Position numbers and translations under genes: made by a program. DNA of 64,000 bases from Lachnospiraceae bacterium 3-1 (lineage in GTDB: Bacteria > Bacillota > Clostridia > Lachnospirales > Lachnospiraceae): positions 139,250 through 203,249 of the forward strand of contig KE159571.1 of assembly GCA_000403255.2 (NCBI GenBank). The letters are read 5' to 3'. How positions within the stretch are numbered: position 1 is the stretch's first letter; each line of letters begins with the position of its first letter. Shown one piece after another: positions 16,857 to 25,029 of this stretch. The notes under the pieces were generated by a model, which saw only the letters and a program-made list of their open reading frames with translations, did no database searches and was not told the origin of the DNA.

Positions 16857-17669
16857 ATGTCAAGTTCCGTATTGTACCCTTCTTTTAAAGATGCGCAGCA
16901 ACTATACGCACAGTACTCCACACTTGAAAACATTTCCGTTCTCAGCAACCACCTCAAAAAAAATATTGATGATTCATTCCTTTCAACTATGAATGGACAG
17001 AATATCCATGCCATATATAATAATATTATTTTAAGATATTATCCGAATGAAATTTGCATAAAGGCTAATTTTATTAAGCAAGTTCTTATGAAAGGAAAAA
17101 GTCATGTTACTATTTTCGAACTTCCAGTAGGTTCAAGTCGTGCCGATTTATGCAAAATTAACGGAACTAGTGTTGCATATGAAATCAAAACAGATCTTGA
17201 CAATTTTAATCGCTTGGAAAAACAAGTTGAAGACTATTATAAAATATTCGATGAAGTATATATTATCTGCTCTGAGACTAATATAAATAATATAATTTCT
17301 GTGATTCCACAAAGATGCGGTATTTATACTTATAAACAGACAAAATCCGGCAGATACATTTTTAAGATTTATCGAAGCGCTGAAAAAAATTTTCAAATTG
17401 ATACAACTAAACAACTGCAAATTCTTCGCAAGGCAGAATTTTATCAATTCTTCAAAATACGTACTAATATTTCTAACAAAAAAGATTTAATAGAAATAAC
17501 AAAACAAATGTATGATGACGAATTCATAAATCGAATTTTTAAGCAAATTCTTAAAAAACGTTTTGAAACGCAATGGACTTTTCTGAAACAAAATCATGAA
17601 AACATATATGAAATAGATTATCAATGGTTCTACAAAAACCAAATTGAACCATCACGAATATACAAATAA
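16857..17669 (+). CDS. sce7726-family protein, PD-(D/E)XK nuclease-like
   Basis: A 270-residue protein. The central segment has a nuclease-like pattern: E88 in FELPVG, D97 in SRADLCKI and E109-I-K111 in VAYEIKTD, followed by LEKQVEDYYKIFDEVYIIC. That is the PD-(D/E)XK core arrangement, and it matches the family NCBI calls sce7726. These genes are usually found beside sce7725-type genes in accessory DNA; their function is not established. GGTGG lies nine bases before the ATG. The gene is clearly more AT-rich than the metabolic genes around it, which suggests transfer. It points toward the sce7725-like gene, with an IS between them. Confidence 0.75.
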   Translation: MSSSVLYPSFKDAQQLYAQYSTLENISVLSNHLKKNIDDSFLSTMNGQNIHAIYNNIILRYYPNEICIKANFIKQVLMKGKSHVTIFELPVGSSRADLCKINGTSVAYEIKTDLDNFNRLEKQVEDYYKIFDEVYIICSETNINNIISVIPQRCGIYTYKQTKSGRYIFKIYRSAEKNFQIDTTKQLQILRKAEFYQFFKIRTNISNKKDLIEITKQMYDDEFINRIFKQILKKRFETQWTFLKQNHENIYEIDYQWFYKNQIEPSRIYK

Positions 17670-17785
17670 CTACTTACACATAACTTAATAGAAAATAAAG
17701 GTCAAACATTGCCTCTTAGGTTCTTTCTGAACTTTGGGTATAAGCTATAAGATATTAGCTGGTGCCATACTGGCGCCAGCTTGTT

Positions 17786-18601
17786 TTATAATAATGCAGT
17801 GAGAGAGAAATCTTGACCTTTGGATAAAAATGCTAACTTACATTTTTTTTCGAGATTGACGAATCCGCTCCTGCCGTATACAATACGTTTGAGGACTTTG
17901 AATTTGTTGTTATTTCCTTCAACAAATCCAGAGCTTACTGATAAGGATATCGCATTCTTGACCGGAGTGATATCCTTTTTTATTCCATTGCAAAATGGTT
18001 CTATTTCGCTTGTCCCATACTTTTCCAGATATTCATCCAGTTTTTCTTCGTTACTCCCCATCAACAATGAATGGAATTCTTTGAACATGGTTTCAACTTT
18101 TTCGATGGCAGGATAAAGGCTTTTTATCTGGCCGATATATTCTCCGATTACGGAATCACGTTTTGTTTTGGGATTGCAGGTCAATATATATTTGAGCAGA
18201 TCCATTCTGCTGATCACGGTCACTCCGGGCGGCAGCACCCATTCCATTGTTGTTTTGGCATTAAACGGGGTTCTGTCCGGAAAGTTGTTTTTTCCGATAA
18301 GGTAAATATATTTTGCAAGTTTTTTATCAGATTCTTTATAATCATGCTGCCGCTTGATATAAAAATAAATTGTTTCATTGCTGCATCCGTCCAGCATCAT
18401 TTTGTAAATGATATTCAGCCAGGCGTTCATGGATGATTCCCGTTTTTTGTAATTGGCAGGATGCCCCAGGCTGTCGATATCCTCCTGTGTCATGAAAATA
18501 TATTTCTTTGCCGTCGGCGGCGCTATCCCGAAAGCCTCTGCCACCTTTTTTATCCGGGGTTTTTCCTGCCCGTTCCAATAATCCTGTATATCTCTGATCA
18601 A
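17786..18601 (-). CDS. ISL3-family transposase, second frame (C-terminal part with catalytic Glu)
   Basis: A 271-residue frame. It begins with an HTH-like insertion (KKVAEAFGIAPPTAKKYIF), passes through a helical insertion domain and ends in the conserved ISL3 C-terminus SGFVEGNNNKFKVLKRIVYG, where E228 is the third residue of the DDE triad. The only start at its head is a TTG overlapping the stop of the first frame (TTGA). It is in the -1 frame relative to the first frame, and that frame is open back to a slippery site, so the functional product is probably made by frameshifting onto it rather than by separate initiation. Confidence 0.88.
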   Translation of the reverse strand: MIRDIQDYWNGQEKPRIKKVAEAFGIAPPTAKKYIFMTQEDIDSLGHPANYKKRESSMNAWLNIIYKMMLDGCSNETIYFYIKRQHDYKESDKKLAKYIYLIGKNNFPDRTPFNAKTTMEWVLPPGVTVISRMDLLKYILTCNPKTKRDSVIGEYIGQIKSLYPAIEKVETMFKEFHSLLMGSNEEKLDEYLEKYGTSEIEPFCNGIKKDITPVKNAISLSVSSGFVEGNNNKFKVLKRIVYGRSGFVNLEKKCKLAFLSKGQDFSLTALL

Positions 18602-19587
18602 TTGCTGTTTTTTTCCCGTGTCTTTTCCTGATGCTGATATTGTGCCGAATTTAAATCATGCTTTTTGTTATCATAAGCAATTACATTTCCACTGGGATCC
18701 ACTGGCGGGGCGTTGTCATAATGAAGGCTTTCCAGAAAAGAGCCTTCCGGTGTTTTTTCTTTTAATATTTTTTCTGGAGCCTTTTCCGATATATTCCCAT
18801 CTTGAATATATATTTGGGGCGGCATCTCTTCCTTGAAAATATCCTTCATATATCCAAGAAGATTCTGCAGCAAATGGAAACGGTCTGCCACCTGGACACA
18901 GCCAGGGAGCGCCTCGCTGATCGCAGAAGCATATGCGCTTGCCCTGTCCCTTGCAACAAGCCGTACTTTATTATGTGATTTCAGCCATTCTTTTAATGGC
19001 CCTCCATCACGCCCGCCAAGCAGGGCAATCAAATGATGGTCCCGTAAATCATAAATGGCGGTCGCATATGTCTGCCCCTTTCGGATAGCGACATCATCAA
19101 TGCCAATCTCTTCCACATCCGGATCATCTATAAATTCAATCCGGTCATACAGCCGCTGTATCGTGTCGTTGCTGACCTGGACACCGAGCAGCGACAGCAC
19201 TTTACTCGCCCCTTCATTACTAAGGAACATGGATGTGGCAAGAATCAGGGTATTTAATGCATCCGTGCGCACTTGTGAAGGTTTTGCAAAAGGGAGGTCT
19301 TCCATAAAAACTTTACAGTCACACTCTGGATTTTCACAGTCATATTTATACACATTTGCATGTAAAAAGGTCTGTTTACAGTGGATAGGTGTGTCTTGAA
19401 ACTTTCTTTTGTAAGTGGCGTGGGGTGTGCTGCTCATTTTTCCACAGACAGGGCAGGCACAGCTATGTTCTTTTGATTTAATGTAGATATGTAAGCTGTC
19501 CTCTGTTTCGATATGGTCATAAACATAATGATTTTCATCTAATAGAAATGAGTAATCCTGTGTTGGGAAATATTTCAATCTGATCAT
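18598..19587 (-). CDS. ISL3-family transposase, first frame (zinc ribbon and first two catalytic Asp)
   Basis: A 329-residue frame with a zinc ribbon (CACPVCG at 43-49 and CENPECDC at 84-91), a short HTH region, and the first part of the DDE catalytic domain: D164 or D165 in IGIDDVAIRKG and D214 in VARDRASAYA, followed by VADRFHLLQN. It stops four codons after an A-AAA-AAC heptamer, with the rest of the catalytic domain in the -1 frame. It is intact here; the second copy of the element lacks residues 138-232. Confidence 0.9.
   Translation of the reverse strand: MIRLKYFPTQDYSFLLDENHYVYDHIETEDSLHIYIKSKEHSCACPVCGKMSSTPHATYKRKFQDTPIHCKQTFLHANVYKYDCENPECDCKVFMEDLPFAKPSQVRTDALNTLILATSMFLSNEGASKVLSLLGVQVSNDTIQRLYDRIEFIDDPDVEEIGIDDVAIRKGQTYATAIYDLRDHHLIALLGGRDGGPLKEWLKSHNKVRLVARDRASAYASAISEALPGCVQVADRFHLLQNLLGYMKDIFKEEMPPQIYIQDGNISEKAPEKILKEKTPEGSFLESLHYDNAPPVDPSGNVIAYDNKKHDLNSAQYQHQEKTREKNSN
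18607..18613 (-). promoter_or_regulatory. Probable -1 programmed frameshift site
   Basis: Read on the minus strand the site is A-AAA-AAC in the frame of the first ORF, a canonical X-XXY-YYZ slippery heptamer. An AGGA sequence lies about 12 bases upstream, comparable in position to the stimulatory Shine-Dalgarno of E. coli dnaX. A slip would join ...REKK to QQLIRDIQDYW of the second frame with no stop in between. The same site is present at 37508-37514 in copy 2. Confidence 0.7.
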
Positions 19588-19739
19588 CTTCTTTCGTGTT
19601 TTTTATCTTAACTTTACCATAAATACCCAAAAATGAGAATAAAGAGGATAAAAGAAAAAGCAGATATTTTTACATCTGCCTTTTCTAACAATACCCAAAG
19701 TTCAGAAAGAACCGCCTCTTAATGCTTAACCTTTATTTT

Positions 19740-20831
19740 TTATAGATATTTACTTGTTTGATGAATATATCTCACAGCATTTATATGATGCCACGTATTC
19801 CAAGATCCTGTATTCGGAATTTGTTTAATTTTCATATAACCTGGACAATCTCCATCTCTATTAAGTATCTCCTCATCCCTCATTATTAATGGAATAATAT
19901 CTAGATAGCCTTTCGTTCCTAAACTTGTATCATGATTACAATACGAATAAAAAACATTTTCCGTAAAATCGTAAAGTAATGCTAATGCTGCACCAGTGCC
20001 ATTTGACTTATTATTCAACGGCATTACATCTCGCAAACCACAGTAATCCCCGTATCCTGTTAAATTATAAGCACCTGCTATATTTCTTGCACAATTATTT
20101 ATTAAATCAGTTTTATCATGCTCTGGATATTCCCCATTTTTAATCGAAGCTTTTCTTGGCGAATTCAGTAATACAATTTCACATTTTGCCCTTAAATCAT
20201 TCAATTCTTCAATCTCCATAAACTTTGATTCAGGATTTTGTTCTTCAATATCAAAAAGCAAAAAATCGTCGTTTCTCAAAAGACCAGAAATAATATCTTT
20301 ATATTCATCTATCCATTCTTCTGTAATTCTTAACGCCATTTGCTCTGTTACGTTTTGTAATTGAGCAACAAATTTTTTTAATTCGGTTTTTGGAATATAA
20401 AAATCAGGCTTCACAGAAATAACAGGAATCATGTTTTTGTACTGTGCCACTGACAAAACCTTCTGCTTATATAATTGATAATCATTGCTTAAGTTGAATG
20501 CTAACTCTGCGCTTTTAAACTTTATATTTTTCCCGTATTTGTCTAATGAAAATCTAAAATAATCAATAAACAATTTATGACTTTCAACCATTTCGTTAAG
20601 ACTTTGTAAGGTTATAATATCTTGTTCTGTTGGTGGGCATTTAACCTTTCTATACTGAGTTTTATGTTTTTCTCTAATAAATTCACCATTTTCATCTGTC
20701 TTATATCTTACCTGATATTTTTCACAAATCACTTCTATTAAGGGAATTATTTTATCAGAATAATGCTCCTTCATTGACCTCAATACCCTTAATTCTTCGT
20801 CTCTCGTTTTTAACATAGGAATATATATCAT
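19740..20831 (-). CDS. sce7725/beta-family protein, unknown function
   Basis: A protein of about 363 residues starting at the ATG at 20831, behind a GGGGG-rich site. The N-terminus IYIPMLKTRDEELRVLRSM followed by IIPLIEV matches the start pattern of the related sce7725 and phage 'beta protein' families, which begin with a Y-x-P-x-L-(K/R) strand and a PLIE-type strand like a TIM-barrel beta-alpha unit. The rest (FIDYFRFSLDKYG, VISVKPDFYIP, FLLFDIEEQNP) fits alternating strands and helices. Such genes neighbour sce7726-type genes in accessory regions. Here the partner is on the opposite strand across an IS. No biochemical role is known to me. Confidence 0.65.
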   Translation of the reverse strand: MIYIPMLKTRDEELRVLRSMKEHYSDKIIPLIEVICEKYQVRYKTDENGEFIREKHKTQYRKVKCPPTEQDIITLQSLNEMVESHKLFIDYFRFSLDKYGKNIKFKSAELAFNLSNDYQLYKQKVLSVAQYKNMIPVISVKPDFYIPKTELKKFVAQLQNVTEQMALRITEEWIDEYKDIISGLLRNDDFLLFDIEEQNPESKFMEIEELNDLRAKCEIVLLNSPRKASIKNGEYPEHDKTDLINNCARNIAGAYNLTGYGDYCGLRDVMPLNNKSNGTGAALALLYDFTENVFYSYCNHDTSLGTKGYLDIIPLIMRDEEILNRDGDCPGYMKIKQIPNTGSWNTWHHINAVRYIHQTSKYL

Positions 20832-20914
20832 AAAGCGCCCCCTCTTACATCGCAATTACAAAATTTGGACTTTTTAATTATATCATAACTATAGATTAAT
20901 TTCTATCCTACCTT

Positions 20915-20967
20915 ACTTGAATTTCCGCAGATTTATCCACTCAGTTGCAGTTTGCGGAAACTCAAGT
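20915..20967. repeat. Long inverted repeat downstream of folA
   Basis: ACTTGAATTTCCGCA and TGCGGAAACTCAAGT form a 15-bp stem with one mismatch around a 23-base loop. It sits in the 238-base gap between folA and the sce7725-like gene. It could terminate folA or mark the island boundary; no other feature is visible in this gap. Confidence 0.5.
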
Positions 20968-21069
20968 ACCTTAATTAGGAAGGAATCTTTGGATCAGCAT
21001 TATAAAATAACCAACTTCACGGATTTAGAATAAAGTTTTCAGAAAATCTACATGAACATTTCAATCCCT

Positions 21070-21576
21070 TCATTGTGAAGAAGCTTTCTTTTTCCTCTCA
21101 TATCTCAGAAAATAATATTCCAAATCAAAATACGTCTGTTCCTCGCTGTCTCCAGTCTGCTCCCAGTCCTCCTTCTCATCCAGTCTTGGAAACCAGGCAT
21201 CCGCCAGATATTCATAATCAATTTTTGTAATATAAGCCACATCACACAAATCCACCATCTGACGGTAAATACTCTCCCCACCGATTATATAAATGTCTTC
21301 GCTTCGATACTGTTTTAGCTCTTCGAAAAGCTTCTCTATGCTGTGTATGGTCAACGCACCCTTCACCTGAAAATTCCTGTTTGTAGTCAAGACAATATTT
21401 GTCCTGTTTTTCAAAGGCTGTCCCCCAGGAAAGCTTTCCAATGTTTTTCTTCCCACCACGACCACCTTTCCAGTAGTAACCTTTTGAAAAAACTTCATAT
21501 CCTCGGGAATCTTCACCAATAATTTTCCATTCAATCCAATGGCCCAGTTCTTGTCCACTGCTGCAATTAAATTCAT
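21070..21576 (-). CDS. folA: Dihydrofolate reductase
   Basis: A 168-residue NADPH-dependent enzyme that regenerates tetrahydrofolate. It has the standard motifs: NLIAAVDKNWAIGLNGKLL at the N-terminus with the substrate-binding W-x-I-G pattern, IPEDMKFF (the acidic catalytic residue follows the Pro), VVVGRKTLESFPG for the cofactor, and IYIIGGESIYRQM. AAGGAG lies eight bases before the ATG at 21576. The longer upstream frame is not part of the family. It stands alone, with no thyA nearby. Confidence 0.96.
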   Translation of the reverse strand: MNLIAAVDKNWAIGLNGKLLVKIPEDMKFFQKVTTGKVVVVGRKTLESFPGGQPLKNRTNIVLTTNRNFQVKGALTIHSIEKLFEELKQYRSEDIYIIGGESIYRQMVDLCDVAYITKIDYEYLADAWFPRLDEKEDWEQTGDSEEQTYFDLEYYFLRYERKKKASSQ

Positions 21577-21846
21577 CTCTGTTTCTCCTTCCAACGCCCC
21601 TCCATGTACGCTTTGCTGTATACTATGGATTTCCTTCATAAAGATATTTAACCGCCGGAGTAATAAATTAAAATTATTGTAACCAATTTGAAAAAAAATG
21701 TAAAGCCTCCAGGATATTGGAAAAATCCATTCCATTTCATTTATTATTTTTGATATTTTTAAAGATTTTTTCACAAAAATAGTGTATACTGTAAAAGATT
21801 GAGAGCAAACAACCTCTCACTTATTAAAAATACAAGGAGAACCGCT

Positions 21847-22104
21847 ATGAGTCAGAAAAAAGTAGACCAATATAAAAAAGAAAAAGCAAACCGCAAACAG
21901 ATTATGAAACGGGAAAAAATAAAACGCAGGGCTGTGGCTGCATGCAGCACCGTAGTTTGTGCCGCAGTCATTGGCTGGGTTGGGTATTCCGCCTTTGGAT
22001 ATTTTCACAAGCAGAATGAAAAAACACCCACTCAGACAGAAGTGGATTTAACCGCAATCAGTGATTACATGAGCGCCCTGACTTCCGAAGAAGCAACAGA
22101 GTAA
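21847..22104 (+). CDS. Small basic single-pass membrane protein, unknown
   Basis: An 85-residue protein with a highly charged N-terminus (about 35 residues, mostly Lys and Arg), one membrane helix (about 33-53) and a short outer tail rich in Thr and Glu. AAGGAG precedes the ATG. It ends two bases before the start of the Ntn-hydrolase gene, so the two are probably translated together and the small protein may assist the hydrolase. I do not recognise the family. Confidence 0.75.
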   Translation: MSQKKVDQYKKEKANRKQIMKREKIKRRAVAACSTVVCAAVIGWVGYSAFGYFHKQNEKTPTQTEVDLTAISDYMSALTSEEATE

Positions 22105-22106
22105 GC

Positions 22107-23168
22107 ATGATACGAAAAAAGAACAAAACAGCCGTTCAGATTTTTATCGGTATCGGAATCCTATTGCTGATGATTCTAATCACAACGCTTATTTTATTTT
22201 GGAATGAATTACGTTCCCTTATGTCATTGAAAAAGTTGGATGATTACGGCATGTATCAAATGACCTATTACGGCGATTATGGCTTTGATGAATTTCTGGA
22301 AGTCGGCGCCAAAAATGATGGGGAGATTGAAGCCTTTGTAACAAAACGGCTGTTAAAAGGATTTCCGATAGATTTGGGTGTTACAGGTGACGGGTGCACC
22401 GCTTTTGTCACGAAAAACGAAAACGGACACATTCTGTTTGGAAGGAACTTTGATTTTACATATGCTCCATCCTTACAGCTCTACACTACACCTGACCATG
22501 GCTATGCTTCAGTTTCCACAGTCAATCTTGCTTTTGCAGGATATTCCAAGGACCATTTGCCAGAAGGTTTGTTCCTAGATCGTTTTTTAACCTTAGCTGC
22601 ACCCTTTCTTCCCTTTGATGGAATGAATGAAAAAGGTCTTGCAATTGCCTTGCTTGCAGTGCCAAAGGCACAAGGCCCTTATGATTCTAATAAAGTAACG
22701 CTAAATACCACCACTGCCATTCGCCTTGTGCTTGATCAGGCGGCTACTATCCAGGAAGCCATTGAATTGTTGAAGCAATATAATATCTATTTTTCTGGTG
22801 GAATCCATTGCCATTACTTAATTGCCGATGCAAGCGGGCATTCTGTCATTGTGGAATATATCAACCAGGAGCTTTGTGTTGTTGAAACAGAGGAAAACTA
22901 TCAAATTGCCTCTAATTTTATTGCCTATGACGGATTAAATATTGGAGAAGGCTTTACAGAATTTGAACGCTACCACAAAGTACAAAACACAATAGAAACA
23001 AATAAAGGCATACTTAAGACAAGTCAAGCCCTTCAATTGCTGGCTGATGTTGGCGTTTTTGACGGTGACACCGACAAGCTCCAATGGAGTGTCCTTTATA
23101 ATCTTACAACTGGCGGTGGAAAGATTTTTGCCAATCGGAACACAAATCATATCATAGAATTTAATTAG
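22107..23168 (+). CDS. Membrane-anchored linear amide C-N hydrolase (choloylglycine hydrolase-like)
   Basis: A 353-residue protein with an N-terminal membrane helix (about 8-30) and an Ntn-hydrolase domain. The nucleophile is the Cys in TGDGCTAFVTKN, followed by the family signature HILFGRNFDF and by PFDGMNEKGLAIALL. This is the PF02275-type family that includes bile-salt hydrolase, penicillin V acylase and acid ceramidase-like amidases. In most of those the Cys is exposed by removal of the initiator or a propeptide; here it lies about 90 residues in, behind a membrane anchor, which implies autoprocessing or a different use. Substrate unknown. It is coupled to the small membrane gene before it. 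Confidence 0.83.
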   Translation: MIRKKNKTAVQIFIGIGILLLMILITTLILFWNELRSLMSLKKLDDYGMYQMTYYGDYGFDEFLEVGAKNDGEIEAFVTKRLLKGFPIDLGVTGDGCTAFVTKNENGHILFGRNFDFTYAPSLQLYTTPDHGYASVSTVNLAFAGYSKDHLPEGLFLDRFLTLAAPFLPFDGMNEKGLAIALLAVPKAQGPYDSNKVTLNTTTAIRLVLDQAATIQEAIELLKQYNIYFSGGIHCHYLIADASGHSVIVEYINQELCVVETEENYQIASNFIAYDGLNIGEGFTEFERYHKVQNTIETNKGILKTSQALQLLADVGVFDGDTDKLQWSVLYNLTTGGGKIFANRNTNHIIEFN

Positions 23169-23172
23169 ACAT

Positions 23173-23257
23173 AAGGAATCCTCCTGATTTTGTTTGGTAT
23201 CATTTTGACTGGATACCTTAATTTTACTACAAACCAGGAAAGGATTCCTTATTTTTT
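23173..23257 (+). terminator. Terminator of the amide hydrolase operon
   Basis: Perfect 10-bp arms AAGGAATCCT (23173-23182) and AGGATTCCTT (23241-23250) surround a long loop and are followed by ATTTTTT. It lies five bases after the stop codon. Confidence 0.7.
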
Positions 23258-23413
23258 GGCACTTTTTAAAAGTTACTTGTTAGGCGTTTCCTTAACTGCA
23301 ATTATTTTATATATTATGGTCGACCAAAAATCAATGGCTCTTCAAACAAAAAAAGAACTGTAAACCCCCAGTCTTTCAAGAAAACCTGGAAGTTTACAAC
23401 TCTTATCAAATAG

Positions 23414-23486
23414 AGCGATAGACGGGGCTCGAACCCGCGGTCTCGACCTTGGCAAGGTCGCGCGTTACCAACTACGCCACTATCGC
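23414..23486 (-). tRNA. tRNA-Gly (anticodon GCC)
   Basis: A 73-base cloverleaf on the minus strand. The acceptor stem is GCGATAG/CTATCGC, the anticodon stem-loop is GACCT-TGCCA-AGGTC with anticodon GCC, and the T arm contains GGGTTCGAGCCCC. CCA is not encoded. It is a single tRNA with no neighbours. Confidence 0.95.
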
Positions 23487-23553
23487 GCTTCCTATACATA
23501 ATACAATATACTTCTTTTTTTGTCAATAGTTTTATAACAAAAATTTCACCATG

Positions 23554-23622
23554 AGTAGCAGTTCAGCCCTTTTGGTTTTCTACATTGCTTTATTCCAGAG
23601 CTGAAAGGGCTGAACTGTTACT
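23554..23622. repeat. Large inverted repeat between tRNA-Gly and an FMN_bind-like gene
   Basis: Arms of 19 bases (23554-23572 and 23604-23622) match at 18 positions: AGTAGCAGTTCAGCCCTTT against its complement, around a 31-base loop. It lies 64 bases before the start of the gene at 23686, so it is either in that gene's leader or a separate element. There is no T-run after it on either side. Confidence 0.6.
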
Positions 23623-23685
23623 ACCATGAATATTTTACTTTTTCTCCTCATATAGTAGTTCAAAGAGAGATTAAGGAGGAATCCT

Positions 23686-24126
23686 GTGAGTTCAAAAACA
23701 AAAATTGTTGTTCTGCATTTGAAAGAAGTAGTCTACACAGCCATTTTCGCCATACTTGGAATTCTGCTGGTGATACTGCTAATCTTTATGTTCCTGCCGG
23801 ATGACAAAGACAAGGCCACAAAAGAAACCATGAAATATACGGCGGGGGTATATACTTCCTCCATACAATTAAATGATAACGCCATAGATGTGGAGGTCGT
23901 GGTAGATGATAGCCATATCAATTCTATTACACTGGTAAATCTGGATGAATCCACCGCTGCTATGTATCCTCTCATGCAGCCCACACTGGATAACATTACC
24001 CAACAAATTTATGACAAACAATCCCTAGATAATATTTCTTACGGAGATGACAACCAATATACCTCCATGGTACTGTTAAACGCAATACAGTCAGCCCTGG
24101 ATAAGGCAGCATACATAGAAGAATGA
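23686..24126 (+). CDS. Membrane-anchored FMN_bind-like protein lacking the flavinylation motif
   Basis: A 146-residue protein starting with GTG behind AAGGAGG. A membrane helix (about 14-35) is followed by an outer domain: YTAGVYTSSIQLNDNAIDVE, a strand of VVVDDSHINSITLVNLDES, then a helix ending SMVLLNAIQSALDKA. That order resembles FMN-binding domains of RnfG/NqrC type, in which FMN is attached to Ser/Thr of an S-G-A-T motif before the last helix. Here that position reads DNQYTSMV, so covalent FMN seems unlikely. Many Lachnospiraceae carry such degenerate copies; function unknown. Confidence 0.62.
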   Translation: MSSKTKIVVLHLKEVVYTAIFAILGILLVILLIFMFLPDDKDKATKETMKYTAGVYTSSIQLNDNAIDVEVVVDDSHINSITLVNLDESTAAMYPLMQPTLDNITQQIYDKQSLDNISYGDDNQYTSMVLLNAIQSALDKAAYIEE

Positions 24127-24140
24127 TACGCCATCCAAAA

Positions 24141-24182
24141 GGAACCATATAACCCGATCAGAAAATAGGATTATATGGTTCC
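24141..24182. terminator. Bidirectional terminator between convergent genes
   Basis: GGAACCATATAA and TTATATGGTTCC form a perfect 12-bp stem with an 18-base loop, with T-rich tails on both strands. It serves the gene ending at 24126 and the convergent degV-type gene ending at 24190. Confidence 0.85.
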
Positions 24183-24189
24183 CTTATTC

Positions 24190-25029
24190 TTAAGCCACGA
24201 TAATAATGCCCCCGTCACTGGCATACATACTGCTGATTCCAGCAGTTTCAACTACAATAATTTCTCGAAACTCAGCCAGTTTCTTAATTTTTTCCACTGT
24301 CTCTTTCGCCCTTTTTGGGCAATTGCAGTGGGAAATTGCAAGAATCTTTTCCTTGGGATTCACTGTTTTGGCAACCAGGTCTGTAATCATCTTATCTACT
24401 GCTTTCACAATCCCTCTCGCCTGCCCAATCTGGCAAATTGTTCCCTCGGCAGTTCCCGCCATCACTGGCTTAATATTCAGCGTATTTGCTACAAATGCCT
24501 TAATATTGCTTAATCTTCCATTTTTTCTAAGTGTTTCCAATGTCTCCAACACAAAAGATGTGTTCAGTCCTGCAATAAATGCATCCACCTTTCCAATTAC
24601 TTCTTCAAAAGAATATCCTGCTTCTTCACATTCTTGAATCTTCATTGCAATCACCGTTTCCCCAACGGAAGCAGATTTGGAATCAAATACATGAATCTGC
24701 TTTTCCCCCTTTTCCTCCAGATACAAGTTCCGTCCCAGTTCTGCACTATTATAAGAACCGCTAAGCTGGGAAGAGAGAGTCACCACATAAACGCGCTTGG
24801 CTTCACAATCAAAAGCTTCCACATAACGTTCTGGCGAAGGACAAGTAGACTTGGGACAGTTAGGGCTCTTTGCCACTCTTTTTAAAAATTCAGGCTGGTC
24901 AAAAGTCTCATCATCCACAATATGATAGTCATCTACAAAAATCTCCAGTGGCACTGATTCAAAATGCCCATCCTTCTTTAGCTTTTCCGGCAATTCCCCA
25001 CAACTGTCTACTACAATCTTATAGTCCAT
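24190..25029 (-). CDS. DegV family fatty-acid-binding protein
   Basis: A 279-residue cytoplasmic protein of the DegV (FakB) family, which bind a fatty acid and present it to a kinase such as FakA. It shows the family marks: YKIVVDSCGELP at the start, the TCPSPERYVEAF region where a T-S/P-Q-P-S-type motif binds the carboxylate, LSSQLSGSYNSAELG, and GRLSNIKAFVANTLNIKPVM. AGGAGG precedes the chosen ATG by six bases. No fakA-like gene is in the window. A regulatory or lipid-salvage role is the usual inference. Confidence 0.92.
   Translation of the reverse strand: MDYKIVVDSCGELPEKLKKDGHFESVPLEIFVDDYHIVDDETFDQPEFLKRVAKSPNCPKSTCPSPERYVEAFDCEAKRVYVVTLSSQLSGSYNSAELGRNLYLEEKGEKQIHVFDSKSASVGETVIAMKIQECEEAGYSFEEVIGKVDAFIAGLNTSFVLETLETLRKNGRLSNIKAFVANTLNIKPVMAGTAEGTICQIGQARGIVKAVDKMITDLVAKTVNPKEKILAISHCNCPKRAKETVEKIKKLAEFREIIVVETAGISSMYASDGGIIIVA

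Larger units (their letters stand above)
17719..19713 (-). mobile_element. ISL3-family insertion sequence, complete copy (1995 bp)
   Basis: The element has 23-bp terminal inverted repeats (GGTTCTTTCTGAACTTTGGG at the left, its complement at the right). It is flanked by a perfect 8-bp direct repeat, GCCTCTTA, at 17711-17718 and 19714-19721, the target-site duplication size of the ISL3 family. It encodes two overlapping frames on the minus strand. A second copy, deleted internally by 285 bp, lies at 36693-38402 in the opposite orientation. The encoded proteins of the two copies are identical outside the deletion, so the copies separated recently. Confidence 0.95.
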
